Assembly (NCBI GenBank): GCA_947474875.1
Contig: CANJKY010000019.1
Span: forward strand, 1 to 13,657
DNA length: 13,657 nt
Origin: Gemmataceae bacterium
GTDB lineage: Bacteria; Planctomycetota; Planctomycetia; Gemmatales; Gemmataceae
Direction of reading: 5' to 3'
In this document: in pieces, positions 6,037-13,609 of the stretch
How the letters are laid out: each line of letters opens with the position of its first letter
Position numbering within the stretch: position 1 is the stretch's first letter
The notes under the pieces: model-generated
Databases searched by the model: none
What the model was told of the DNA's origin: nothing
What the model saw: the letters and a program-made list of their open reading frames with translations, nothing else
Position numbers and translations under genes: made by a program

Positions 6037-8679
6037 TCACTTCTTCGCCGTCTTCAGTTGGTCGCGGATGTATTCCACGGCCTTGTCCAGTTGCACGTCC
6101 TTGAACTCCTTCTTCTCCTTCTTCTCGCCCTTGCCGTCCTTGCGGGGGATGAGCTCGTGGTCGCGGATCTTCTCCGCCAGGTCGCGGGCGTCCTCGCGGG
6201 ACAGCTTCACCTCGTACCCCTTGTTCGGCTTCACCCCCCACTCGTCCTCCGGCTTGCCGGGGGTGCTCAGCTTGTCGATGTTGCGGTCGAGCGGCGGGAA
6301 GTACCGGGCGGTGGTCATCTTGATCTCGCCGTCGGTGGCGCGGAACGACTCCACCGTCTGCACGCTCCCCTTGCCGTAGCTCCGCTCGCCCACCACCACC
6401 GCCCGGTTGTAGTCTTGCAGGCAGGCGGACACGATCTCGGACGCGCTCGCGCTCTGCCCGTTCACCAGCACCGCCATCGGGAAGTCGGTGAACTTCTCCG
6501 GCCCGGTGAACCGGCGGAACATGCTCGCCCGCAGCACGTCTTCGGGGCCGACCCCCTCCCGCGGGCGGACGGTCACCACCTTGCCGTCGTCGATGAACAT
6601 GGCACAGATGGCCCCCGCCCCCTGCAGCACCCCGCCCGGGTTGAACCGCAAGTCGAGCACCAGCCCCTTCATCCCCTTCTCCTTCAACTCCTTCACGATC
6701 GCGTACATCTCGCCGGCGGTGGACGGGGCGAACTGGGTCAGCTGGATGTACCCGATCTTCTCCTTCTCATCCAGCCAGTAGCTCCACTCGTCGTCCTTCC
6801 CGCGGACCGACCCGAGCACCGTCTCCACCGTCACCCGCCCGCGTTTGATGGTCAACTCCTTCTTCTCCCCGAAGCTGTCGACCACCAGGGTGACCGGCAC
6901 CCCCGGCTTGCCCAGGATGATGTCCAGCGCCTGCTCCGTCTTCATCCCCTTGGTGGAGAATTCGGTCGGCTGGTCGGAGGTGAGCGGCCGCCCCTCCGGG
7001 TCGGAGTCCCGCTTGATGCCGACGATCAGGTCGCCCGCCTGGATGCCGGCCTTGTAAGCTGGGCTGCCCTTGATCGGGGTGGCCACCAGCAGGGCGTCGC
7101 TCACCAGGTCGCGGCGGATCTGGATGCCCACCCCGCTGAACTGGCCCCGCAGCCCGCTCTCCATCTTCTTGATCGCTTCTTTGTCGTAGTACGTGGTGTA
7201 CGGGTCGTTCAGGCTGCCCAGCATCATCTGGATGGAGATGTCCACGTCCTTGGTGCCTTCCAGATCCTCCCGCCGGCCAAGTGCCGTCCGCCCGGCTTTG
7301 AGGACCTCCTCCATCTTGCTCCGCTTCCACTCTTTCGGGTTCTTCAGCTGTTCCTCCACCGCCGGCGGGACCGGCTCTTCCAGCCGCCGGTACATGCCCC
7401 GCACGGCCGCCGCCACCAGTTCGCCGCGGTTGGTCGGCTTCACGTACCGGGCCTCCACCGCCCCGGCCGCTGACAGCACGCGGGTGGCGTACTTCTCCGC
7501 GTCCTTCTCCGGCAGCACCAGGTCGGCCTTGACCTTCTCCACCGCCGCGGTCAGCTCCTCCGGCTTGAGGGTGCCGTCAGCGGCCGCCTGGAACTTCTTC
7601 CGCAGGTCCTGCTGGGCCTTCAGCTTGGGCATGCGGGCGAGCAGCCCCCGGCCCTCGGCCGCCAGCTCCTTCGACACCTTCCCGTCCTTCTCCAGGTCGG
7701 CCAGCGCCCCGAGCCGCTTGCCCACCGCCGCCGTCACCGCCGGGTTCTTGGTGATGACGAAGTGGGACGTTTCCTCGCCGACGATGTACGGGATGGCCTC
7801 CTTCTCCTTCGTCGTCTTGCCGAGCACCCGCGCCTGGTCGGCTACCTCCTTCTCCAGGTACTTGGTCAGCTCGTCCATGGTGACCACCCCGTCCGGCTCG
7901 TACCCCTCCACGTCCGCTTTCCCCTTCAGGGCGTCCAGCATGGTGGCGGCGAACAGGCCGTGGTCGCCCTTCGCCAGCGGGTCCGAACTGGGGATGGTGG
8001 ACAGCATCACCACCCGGTCGTGCGGGGCGGGCAGCTCGCCCTTCTCCTCCCCGCCGAACGCCCCGCCAAGGATGTCCCGCAGGGTCGGTTCGACCACCGT
8101 CTCCTTGCCGGCGTCGAACCCCTTGAACGCCACGTCCATGACGAACATCAGCCGCGCCTGCTTGGCCGCCTTCAGTTCCGCCTCCAAGTCGCTGCCCAGC
8201 ACCCCGGTCTTGCTCCGCTCCTTGAACGTGCTGTCGGCGGCGAAGAAGCAGGTGGAGTCACCGCTCGACGCCCCGCGGCCGAAGAACGCCAGGATGAGCA
8301 GGTCGTCCTTGCCCGTCTTGGCCGCCGCTTCATGCACCGCCTTGACGATGTTCTCACGGGTGGCCTTCCGCCCCTTCCGCTTCTCGTCCTCCTTAGCGGT
8401 GAGCAGCACCAGCCGGTCCGGGTCTACGTCGAAGTACTTCTTGTCGGCGAACAGGTCATACACCGCCTTGGCGTCGGCGTCGGCGGTCGGCCGCGGCTGG
8501 ATGGTCGGGTCGGCCGTGTCGGACACGCCGACCACCACCACATACGGCCCCTGCGGAGGCTTGTCGGCGGCCGGAGGGGCGGCGGGTTTGTCGGCGGCCG
8601 GCGGGTCGTCGGCGAAGAGGGGAGAGCAGGGGAGGACGGTCGCCGCCAGGGCGAGCAGTCCGAGTCGGAGCAGACGCAT
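6037..8679 (-). CDS. Secreted pseudo-caspase/S41 C-terminal-processing protease fusion
   Basis: The protein has 880 residues. A signal peptide ends about LFA (21-23), so the protein acts outside the cytoplasm. Residues 46-300 resemble a caspase-like (C14) fold: YVVVVGVSD, the strand DLLILAFF, then FGRG (133-136) where catalytic GHG is expected, and MDVAFKG (181-187) where D-A-C-x-S-G is expected. His is Arg135 and Cys is Ala184, so this domain should be inactive. A charged helical linker (about 310-480) leads to the S41 protease: LNDPYTTYY, a PDZ domain (about 510-610), then the catalytic core with SASASEI and GERSYGKGSVQ. Ser745 and Lys770, 25 residues apart as in Prc, form the expected dyad. 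ATG 8679 is preferred for its signal peptide and the AGGA nine bases upstream. Substrates are unknown; the dead caspase may bind targets. Confidence 0.88.
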   Translation of the reverse strand: MRLLRLGLLALAATVLPCSPLFADDPPAADKPAAPPAADKPPQGPYVVVVGVSDTADPTIQPRPTADADAKAVYDLFADKKYFDVDPDRLVLLTAKEDEKRKGRKATRENIVKAVHEAAAKTGKDDLLILAFFGRGASSGDSTCFFAADSTFKERSKTGVLGSDLEAELKAAKQARLMFVMDVAFKGFDAGKETVVEPTLRDILGGAFGGEEKGELPAPHDRVVMLSTIPSSDPLAKGDHGLFAATMLDALKGKADVEGYEPDGVVTMDELTKYLEKEVADQARVLGKTTKEKEAIPYIVGEETSHFVITKNPAVTAAVGKRLGALADLEKDGKVSKELAAEGRGLLARMPKLKAQQDLRKKFQAAADGTLKPEELTAAVEKVKADLVLPEKDAEKYATRVLSAAGAVEARYVKPTNRGELVAAAVRGMYRRLEEPVPPAVEEQLKNPKEWKRSKMEEVLKAGRTALGRREDLEGTKDVDISIQMMLGSLNDPYTTYYDKEAIKKMESGLRGQFSGVGIQIRRDLVSDALLVATPIKGSPAYKAGIQAGDLIVGIKRDSDPEGRPLTSDQPTEFSTKGMKTEQALDIILGKPGVPVTLVVDSFGEKKELTIKRGRVTVETVLGSVRGKDDEWSYWLDEKEKIGYIQLTQFAPSTAGEMYAIVKELKEKGMKGLVLDLRFNPGGVLQGAGAICAMFIDDGKVVTVRPREGVGPEDVLRASMFRRFTGPEKFTDFPMAVLVNGQSASASEIVSACLQDYNRAVVVGERSYGKGSVQTVESFRATDGEIKMTTARYFPPLDRNIDKLSTPGKPEDEWGVKPNKGYEVKLSREDARDLAEKIRDHELIPRKDGKGEKKEKKEFKDVQLDKAVEYIRDQLKTAKK

Positions 8680-8805
8680 GAGAATCGGTCCTGTGACGTT
8701 GCTGACGCGGCCGTGCAGCTCGGCCGGTGGCCGCGCGCGAACGGCCCTGTGCCGCCGGCGAGCGACCGGGTGGGGGTGCGGAAGGGCCGCACCCACGCCG
8801 CCAGT

Positions 8806-8835
8806 ATTGTGAGCACCGCCGTCTCGCACCGTCAA
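8806..8835 (-). promoter_or_regulatory. Probable promoter of the S41 fusion gene
   Basis: On the minus strand TTGACG (8835-8830) and CACAAT (8811-8806) are spaced by 18 bases. The leader would be about 120 bases, GC-rich and able to fold. The -10 matches TATAAT at four of six positions, so confidence is moderate. Confidence 0.4.
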
Positions 8836-8873
8836 TGGCGAACCCGGTTTGAGCGTGCGTGAGACGGTCTCCC

Positions 8874-8897
8874 CTTCGCCGCGACCTGCGGGAGCGG
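8874..8897. repeat. Half-copy of the palindromic element
   Basis: These 24 bases match 5263-5286 at 23 positions, with a single A to T change. The complementary arm is absent nearby, so this is a solo or decayed copy. It lies between divergent genes, as dispersed REP-like elements often do. Confidence 0.6.
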
Positions 8898-9014
8898 CAA
8901 AGTTCGGGCCAGACCTGATGTGGTGGTGGACAGGAACATTGGCCTTCCGCCGGACACCTGGGTTGACGTACCATACAGCGGATGGATTCCGTCCGGACGC
9001 GCAAGGAATCGCGC

Positions 9015-9728
9015 ATGGCTACCGCGCCCAGCCCGAACGACCTCACCCGCCAGCAGCTCGACGAACTGGACGTGCTGCTCCAGCGGATGCTCGCCCTGCC
9101 GCTGAACAAGCCCGAGCCGGCGGTCGCGTTCCCGCCCCCGCCGCCTCTCCCCGAACTCCCGGACCCGCCGGCCCCGCGGTCGCAGCCGGCCGTCGGCTGG
9201 CGGGCGGATCACCCGGCCGCGGCTTCGCCGCCGACTCATCTGCCCTCGGTGCCTGCCATCCGCCCGGCCGAATCGGTCATTCCACGGCTGTACGCCCCGG
9301 CTGAGGAACCCCCGCCGGCCGACACCGGCACCCTCCGCGGGGTGGACGCGCCGGCCCTGCCCCACGGGTTCGACCCGCGAGACGAGGCCCCGCCACCGAT
9401 GCGGGAGATCGACGTGCCGTCGGCGTTCGGGCGGATGAACTTCGCCGAGGTGAACCCGTTCCTCGACCCGCCGCCGATAGCCGAACAACCGACGACCGAG
9501 CCGGAACCCGCGGACCGGCTGCCGGTGCTGCTGTGGCCGGTGGCGGCGATAAACGCGGTGATCGAGTACGTGCTGAGCTGGTTCGGGCCGCTCGGCCGGT
9601 TGCTCACCACCCCATGGATAAAAACACTGCTCGGCTGGGCCGGGCTGTTGCTGCTGGCGGCGGCCGGGTATTGGGCGGCCCGTGGGAAGGGGTGGGTTTC
9701 CTGGCCGCGATCGGCCGGCGGTCTATAA
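9015..9728 (+). CDS. Proline-rich protein with C-terminal membrane anchor
   Basis: This 237-residue protein is of no family I recognise. A short helical start (8-30, NDLTRQQLDELDVLLQRM) is followed by about 130 residues rich in Pro, Ala, Asp and Glu, probably disordered. A hydrophobic end follows, with an amphipathic or membrane region at about 170-198 and a clear transmembrane helix at about 204-222. There is no signal peptide, so the disordered part should face the cytoplasm as in tail-anchored proteins. The start at 9015 has AAGGA seven bases upstream; an in-frame ATG at 8982 lacks such a site. It precedes the membrane-protein operon on the same strand, and a TATAAT box overlaps its stop codon. 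Confidence 0.75.
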   Translation: MATAPSPNDLTRQQLDELDVLLQRMLALPLNKPEPAVAFPPPPPLPELPDPPAPRSQPAVGWRADHPAAASPPTHLPSVPAIRPAESVIPRLYAPAEEPPPADTGTLRGVDAPALPHGFDPRDEAPPPMREIDVPSAFGRMNFAEVNPFLDPPPIAEQPTTEPEPADRLPVLLWPVAAINAVIEYVLSWFGPLGRLLTTPWIKTLLGWAGLLLLAAAGYWAARGKGWVSWPRSAGGL

Positions 9729-9729
9729 T
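9724..9729 (+). promoter_or_regulatory. TATAAT box overlapping a stop codon
   Basis: A perfect -10 hexamer overlaps the TAA stop (9726-9728) of the preceding gene and would start a transcript about 70 bases before the next ATG. The -35 position (CTGGCC with 17 spacing) is poor. It may drive the four-gene operon that follows. Confidence 0.5.
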
Positions 9730-9807
9730 TCCGGGGCTGCGGCAAATCTGACGCCTGCTGCGGCGAACCGCTCGTACCCGCTCCAGCCGCCCGTCGAGAC
9801 CCGCCTG

Positions 9808-10389
9808 ATGCAGCCCCCGCCGCGGAAGCTCGACCCGCTCGCCGCCTTCCTCACCTACCTCGTGCCCGGCCTCGGTCAGGTGATGCAAGGTCGCATCGGC
9901 AAAGGGGTTCTGTACTTCGTCTGCCTGTACGGGCTGTTCTTCTACGGGCTGCGGCTCGGGCAGTGGCAGAACGTGTGGTTGGCCGACACCAAGAACCTGC
10001 CAGAGGTGCAGGTGCCGCGGGTGGGCGAACTTCCCGGCCTGTTCAAGGACCTGAACTACCGCAAGGAGTTCATCGGCCAGTTCTGGATCGGGGTGGCGGC
10101 GTGGCCGGCGGTGTTGCAGTACGCCAGCACTGAACCCATCCCCAGCCCGGCGCGGGACGACGGCGACTGGGACCCGAAGCCGCACCGGGTGTTCGGCAAG
10201 TACATGCAAGCCCCGTCCGAGACGCATCTTAATGATCTACAACGGGATGGGAACAAGACCTGGGACCTGGGCTGGGTGTTCACCGTCATCGCCGGCGCGC
10301 TGAACGTGCTGGTCATCTACGACGCCCTGGCCGGGCCGATGGTGCGGGAAGACGCGGACGCCGCCCCCACGCCAGGGGGTGCGAAATGA
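9808..10389 (+). CDS. DUF6677-like polytopic membrane protein
   Basis: The protein has 193 residues. The start LDPLAAFLTYLVPGLGQVMQGRIGKGVLYF (8-37) has the P-G-L-G-Q and G-K-G features of the planctomycete DUF6677 family as I remember it. Hydrophobic segments are at about 11-24, 33-50, 92-107 and 155-173. A loop of about 45 residues in between is polar. The function of the family is unknown. The start 9808 is chosen because the preceding codons are non-coding in character, though no strong Shine-Dalgarno is present. The last bases overlap the next gene by four (ATGA), so both are probably translated together. Confidence 0.75.
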   Translation: MQPPPRKLDPLAAFLTYLVPGLGQVMQGRIGKGVLYFVCLYGLFFYGLRLGQWQNVWLADTKNLPEVQVPRVGELPGLFKDLNYRKEFIGQFWIGVAAWPAVLQYASTEPIPSPARDDGDWDPKPHRVFGKYMQAPSETHLNDLQRDGNKTWDLGWVFTVIAGALNVLVIYDALAGPMVREDADAAPTPGGAK

Positions 10390-10730
10390 ACCCGCCGGTC
10401 ATCGACTGGACGATTTACGCCCACCTGCCGTTCTTGCTCATTGCGGTCAGCCTGGTGTACAGCGCCACCCGGCACGACCGCTGGGATCTGATCCTCCGCG
10501 AGGCGGTCGGGTGGGTGGTGCGGTTCGGCGGATTCCTGGGCGGGCTGGGCGTAGCCTTGTTCGTACTGTCATCGTACCCGCGGCTGGGACCCTATGCGGC
10601 GGCAGGGTTTGCGGTGATCATGTTCGTGTATTTCCTGATCTCGTCCCCGTGGTTCCGCCGCAAGAAGCCGGCGCCCGTGCCTGCCCCGGCTGCCCCTGCT
10701 CCCGCCCCGTCGGTGGGTGCGCCGAAATAG
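10386..10730 (+). CDS. Small three-helix membrane protein
   Basis: This 114-residue protein has hydrophobic helices at about 10-27, 43-63 and 70-87. A basic patch RRKK (91-94) follows, then a tail rich in Ala and Pro (95-114). The positive-inside rule puts the tail in the cytoplasm. I do not recognise a family. Its ATG overlaps the TGA of the upstream membrane-protein gene, and the next gene starts six bases after its TAG, so it sits inside an operon and may form a complex with the DUF6677-like protein. Confidence 0.75.
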   Translation: MNPPVIDWTIYAHLPFLLIAVSLVYSATRHDRWDLILREAVGWVVRFGGFLGGLGVALFVLSSYPRLGPYAAAGFAVIMFVYFLISSPWFRRKKPAPVPAPAAPAPAPSVGAPK

Positions 10731-10736
10731 GCCGCC

Positions 10737-12137
10737 ATGCTGACCGTCCACCTCCGCATCGCCGACCCCGCCACGAAGAAGCCGCTCCCCGTTCGCCTCC
10801 GCGTAACCGACGCTGCCGGAAGGTATTATGCCCCGCTCGGCCGGCTAGCCGTGTTCGCGTGCGGCACCGGCGAGGATATGGGCGGCAGCATCCGGCTTGG
10901 CCGGGACAACTTTGCCCACATCGATGGCTCGTGCGAGATCGCCCTGCCGGCCGAAATACCCCTACGAATTCAGGCGATTCACGGGCCGGAGTGGCAACCG
11001 CTCGACCGCACCGTCACACTCGGGCCGGGGCAGATGGCCCTGCGGTTCGAGATGGCTCGCTGGTGTAACTGGCGTGCGGACGGGTGGTTACGAACGGACC
11101 ACCGCTGCCACTTCTTGGCCCCGCACGCGGCTCTGCTCGAAGCGGCCGCGGAAGACGTAGACGAGGTCCACATCCTCGCCCGTGTCCACTACGCCCTGTC
11201 TGCCATCGACGGCAACACCTATCCGCAACTGCCTGGCCTGACGGCGTTTAGCGGGCAGACCGCGGCGCTGGAGGCGGCCGGCCGGCGGATATTCGTCAAC
11301 ACGCTGAACACGCACCCCACACTCGGCTCGCTCGGCCTGCTCAACTGCCACCGCGTCGTTTACCCGCTGGCGTTCGGCGGGGCGGAGGGGCCGGACGACT
11401 GGAGCCTGTGCGACTGGGCCGACCAGTGCCACCGCAAGGGCGGCAAGGTGTTGTGGTGCAACGCCTTCCGCGACGGCTTCACCGGTGGTGAAGCGCTGGT
11501 CGCGCTGATTCTGGGGAAGATCGACGCGCTCGAGTTCGACGCCGGCCCGCGGACGAAACCGTTTTTGCCCTGGCTGTACCACCTGTGGAACGCCGGGTTC
11601 CCGGTGCCGCTGGTCGGCAGTAGTGGGAAGGACAGCAACCGCGGAGTGGTCGGGGCGGTACGAACGTACTCGCCCCAAGGGGTGACGGGCACACCGTTTG
11701 TGACCAACGGTCCGCTCCTCCGCTTCGCCGTGGATGGCCCCCACATCACCGCCTCCGCCGAGTCTGTCACCCCGTTCGACAAGCTCGAAGTGATGGCGAA
11801 CGGACAGGTCATCGGCACCGCCCCGGCCACCCCCGGCCAGCGGTACGCCGCCGCACTCGAACTCGACCACCCGCCACACCACTGGTTCAGCGCCAGGGCG
11901 GTCGGCGGGGGCGGCTCCGTCCTCTTCCCGGATCAGCCGGCGTTCGCGCACACCTCCCCGGTGGTGGTCGGCGCCCCGACCCCGCACCCGGCCGCGGTCG
12001 CCGCCCTGCGGCGGGGCGTCGAGCAGACCCGTGAGTGGGTCGAGACACAGGGGCAGTTCACGAGTGACAAGCGGAAGGCCCAGCACCTCGACCGGTGTGA
12101 CGCCGCTTTGACCAGGCTGGCCGGGGGCGGGCCATGA
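10737..12137 (+). CDS. CehA/McbA-like (PHP-type) hydrolase with altered metal motif
   Basis: The protein has 466 residues and no signal peptide. An N-terminal beta-rich domain (about 1-110) precedes a PHP-like region. As I recall, planctomycete relatives read GWYSGDTHVHF, where D-x-H-x-H binds metal. Here the same place reads GWLRTDHRCHF (116-126), so the first His of HxH appears replaced by Arg123, with a His shifted to position 122. Other family landmarks are well kept: VNTLNTHP (187-194), LLNCHRVVYPL (201-211), DDWSLCDWADQCHRKGG (220-236), GKIDALEF (260-267), PLVGSSGKDSN (291-301) and FVTNGPLLRF (321-330). The substrate is unknown; family names derive from carbaryl hydrolase CehA and microcin-linked McbA, which does not predict the substrate here. 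It is six bases after one gene and overlaps the next by ATGA. Confidence 0.75.
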   Translation: MLTVHLRIADPATKKPLPVRLRVTDAAGRYYAPLGRLAVFACGTGEDMGGSIRLGRDNFAHIDGSCEIALPAEIPLRIQAIHGPEWQPLDRTVTLGPGQMALRFEMARWCNWRADGWLRTDHRCHFLAPHAALLEAAAEDVDEVHILARVHYALSAIDGNTYPQLPGLTAFSGQTAALEAAGRRIFVNTLNTHPTLGSLGLLNCHRVVYPLAFGGAEGPDDWSLCDWADQCHRKGGKVLWCNAFRDGFTGGEALVALILGKIDALEFDAGPRTKPFLPWLYHLWNAGFPVPLVGSSGKDSNRGVVGAVRTYSPQGVTGTPFVTNGPLLRFAVDGPHITASAESVTPFDKLEVMANGQVIGTAPATPGQRYAAALELDHPPHHWFSARAVGGGGSVLFPDQPAFAHTSPVVVGAPTPHPAAVAALRRGVEQTREWVETQGQFTSDKRKAQHLDRCDAALTRLAGGGP

Positions 12138-13195
12138 GCCACCGCCGGCTGCGGCGGTGGGCGGGGTGGCCGCTCCGCACGTTCCGTCACCTGCTGCCGC
12201 GGCGGACGCGGCGGATGCTGACGGTGCCGCTCACCATCATGCTGGTCGGCAGCGTCGGCTACCCGCTCATCGAGGGCGAGAAGTGGACGTGGTTCGACGG
12301 CCTGTACATGACCGTCATCACCCTCACCACGCTGGGGTACGGGGAGATCCCCGAGCCGCTGTCCCGGCCCGGCCGGGTGTTCACCATGTTCCTGGCGCTG
12401 GGCGGCATCTTCACCCTGTTCTACATCGCCACCGAGGTCATCCGCAGCGTGGTGACCGGCGAGGTGCGGGAACTGCTCGGGAGGGAGCGGATGGAGGACG
12501 CGCTCAAGCACCTGGCCGGGCACCTGATCGTGTGCGGGTTCGGCCGCATGGGCAAGATCGTGTGCGACGAGTTGGAGCGGCAGAAGCGGAAGTTCGTGGT
12601 GATCGACAAGTTCCCCCCGCCGGTCGACTGGCCGTACTACCACGGGCTGCGGCTGCAGGGCGACGCCACCGAGGACGAGGGGCTGCGGAAAGCCGGCATC
12701 GACCGGGCGAAGGCGCTCATCACCGTCGTCGGGTCGGACGCGGACAACCTGTACATCACCCTGAGTGCCCGCCTGCTCAACCCGTCGCTGCTGATCGTGG
12801 CCCGCGCCGAGGAGGAGGAGGCCGAGGCCAAGCTGCGGAAGGTGGGGGCGAACAAGGTGATCTCCCCGTACCTGGCCGGCGGGCACCGGGCGGTGCAGGC
12901 GGTGCTGCGGCCGAGCGTGCTGCACTTCATGGAGATGGCCACCCGCCCGGAGTTCCTCGACCTGCAACTGGAAGAGGTGAAGGTGGAGGCCGGCAGCCGG
13001 CTGGCCGGGGTGCTGCTGCGGGACTCGCGGCTCAGCCGCGAGTACGGGGTGATCGTGGTCGGGATCGTGCGGCCGACCGGCGACGTGCTGTACAGCCCGC
13101 AGGGGGACGTGCTGATCGAAGCCGGCGCGACGCTGGTGGCCATCGGCCAGCGGAAGCAACTGGACCAGGTGGAGGCACTGGCGGCGAAGGGGTGA
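12134..13195 (+). CDS. Two-helix potassium channel with RCK (TrkA-N/TrkA-C) domain
   Basis: The protein has 353 residues. After a basic N-terminus, helix 1 (about 30-46), the pore region and helix 2 (about 82-104) form the Ion_trans_2 pore. The selectivity filter is TLTTLGYGE (63-71), with T-L-G-Y-G in place of the commoner T-V-G-Y-G. The RCK domain follows with HLIVCGFGRMG (130-140), a Rossmann GxGxxG, and Asp158 at the end of the second strand, which suggests nucleotide binding. It ends with a TrkA-C-like domain (about 275-348). This is the MthK/GsuK architecture, in which the channel is gated by ligand binding to the RCK ring. The ATG overlaps the hydrolase stop. A hairpin follows three bases after the TGA, so the gene is last in the operon. 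Confidence 0.92.
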   Translation: MSHRRLRRWAGWPLRTFRHLLPRRTRRMLTVPLTIMLVGSVGYPLIEGEKWTWFDGLYMTVITLTTLGYGEIPEPLSRPGRVFTMFLALGGIFTLFYIATEVIRSVVTGEVRELLGRERMEDALKHLAGHLIVCGFGRMGKIVCDELERQKRKFVVIDKFPPPVDWPYYHGLRLQGDATEDEGLRKAGIDRAKALITVVGSDADNLYITLSARLLNPSLLIVARAEEEEAEAKLRKVGANKVISPYLAGGHRAVQAVLRPSVLHFMEMATRPEFLDLQLEEVKVEAGSRLAGVLLRDSRLSREYGVIVVGIVRPTGDVLYSPQGDVLIEAGATLVAIGQRKQLDQVEALAAKG

Positions 13196-13197
13196 GT

Positions 13198-13229
13198 GGG
13201 CCGGTCTCAGTGGTTTCCGGAACCGGCCC
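13198..13229. terminator. Hairpin between converging genes
   Basis: GGGCCGGT (13198-13205) pairs perfectly with ACCGGCCC (13222-13229) around a 16-base loop. It begins three bases after the potassium-channel stop and nine bases before the 3' end of the converging DUF1559 fragment. No clear T-tract follows, so it may terminate in both directions only weakly. Confidence 0.5.
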
Positions 13230-13238
13230 GTCGAATAA

Positions 13239-13577
13239 TCACAGATCGCCGGGCACCTCCCCGCCCGCCGGGGTAACCGCCCCCCAGAACGCGGACGGGT
13301 CCACCGTCGGAGAGATGGTCCGCACGCTGCCGTCGAAGAACGCGGTCGGCAGACCAGCCGAGAACGGAGTCTGCGGGATTCCGCTCCAAGCATCCTCAAC
13401 CTTCGGCCGCACCTGGAACGTCTGACCCGGAATCGATGGCCGAGTAACCCCGCCCACCGTAATCGGGAGGACGTCCGCCATCTGGCCGCGGTCGGCGAAT
13501 CCGGGCCGCCGAAGACCGCCGATCATCCATACCGGGTTTGTCTCTCCCGGCCCGTCATACCAAATCGGGTTGAACCG
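13239..13577 (-). pseudogene. 3' fragment of a DUF1559 (H-X9-DG type) gene
   Basis: The minus-strand frame encodes FNPIWYDGPGETNPVWMIGG, then QTFQVRPKVEDAW, and TAFFDGSVRTISPTVDPSAFWGAVTPAGGE at the C-terminus. These are the end of a planctomycete DUF1559 protein, a large pilin-like secreted family with many copies per genome. The expected N-terminal methylation helix and central domain are missing. The frame stops at a TGA (13608-13610), and no start codon is visible above the recognisable part. An ATG at 13526 would give only 95 residues. In the H-X9-DG sorting motif the His is missing as well. I infer a gene truncated at its 5' side, probably by the element whose gene starts at 13610. Confidence 0.65.
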
Positions 13578-13609
13578 TAACCGGGTATGATGGGGAGGAG
13601 GTACACCTC

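Larger units (their letters stand above)
8680..9014. other. Divergent intergenic region
   Basis: This 335-base gap between divergent genes holds the leader and probable promoter of the protease gene, one half-copy of the palindromic repeat (8874-8897), and the Shine-Dalgarno of the plus-strand gene (AAGGA 9003-9007). A lone TTGACG at 8963-8968 has no convincing -10 partner. An in-frame ATG at 8982 is less likely than 9015. No other gene is visible. Confidence 0.6.

Noticed and set aside
5968..7473. Plus-strand open frame of 501 codons
   Set aside because: It is a shadow of the S41 fusion gene, caused by high G+C at third positions; no protein-like motifs.
6535..8570. EF-hand-like acidic motif DGVVTMDEL in the caspase-like part
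   Set aside because: Bacterial caspase-like proteins often have DG-V-T-x-D-E-L in this position as part of the fold, and the preceding ligand loop of a true EF-hand is not evident.
7193..8812. Plus-strand open frame of 539 codons, Ser/Arg/Ala-rich
   Set aside because: It is antisense to the pseudo-caspase half of the S41 fusion gene. Composition is typical of shadow frames, and the minus frame has a signal peptide and clear domains.
11933..13399. Minus-strand open frame of 488 codons
   Set aside because: It is antisense to the potassium-channel gene, whose selectivity filter and Rossmann motif are unmistakable.
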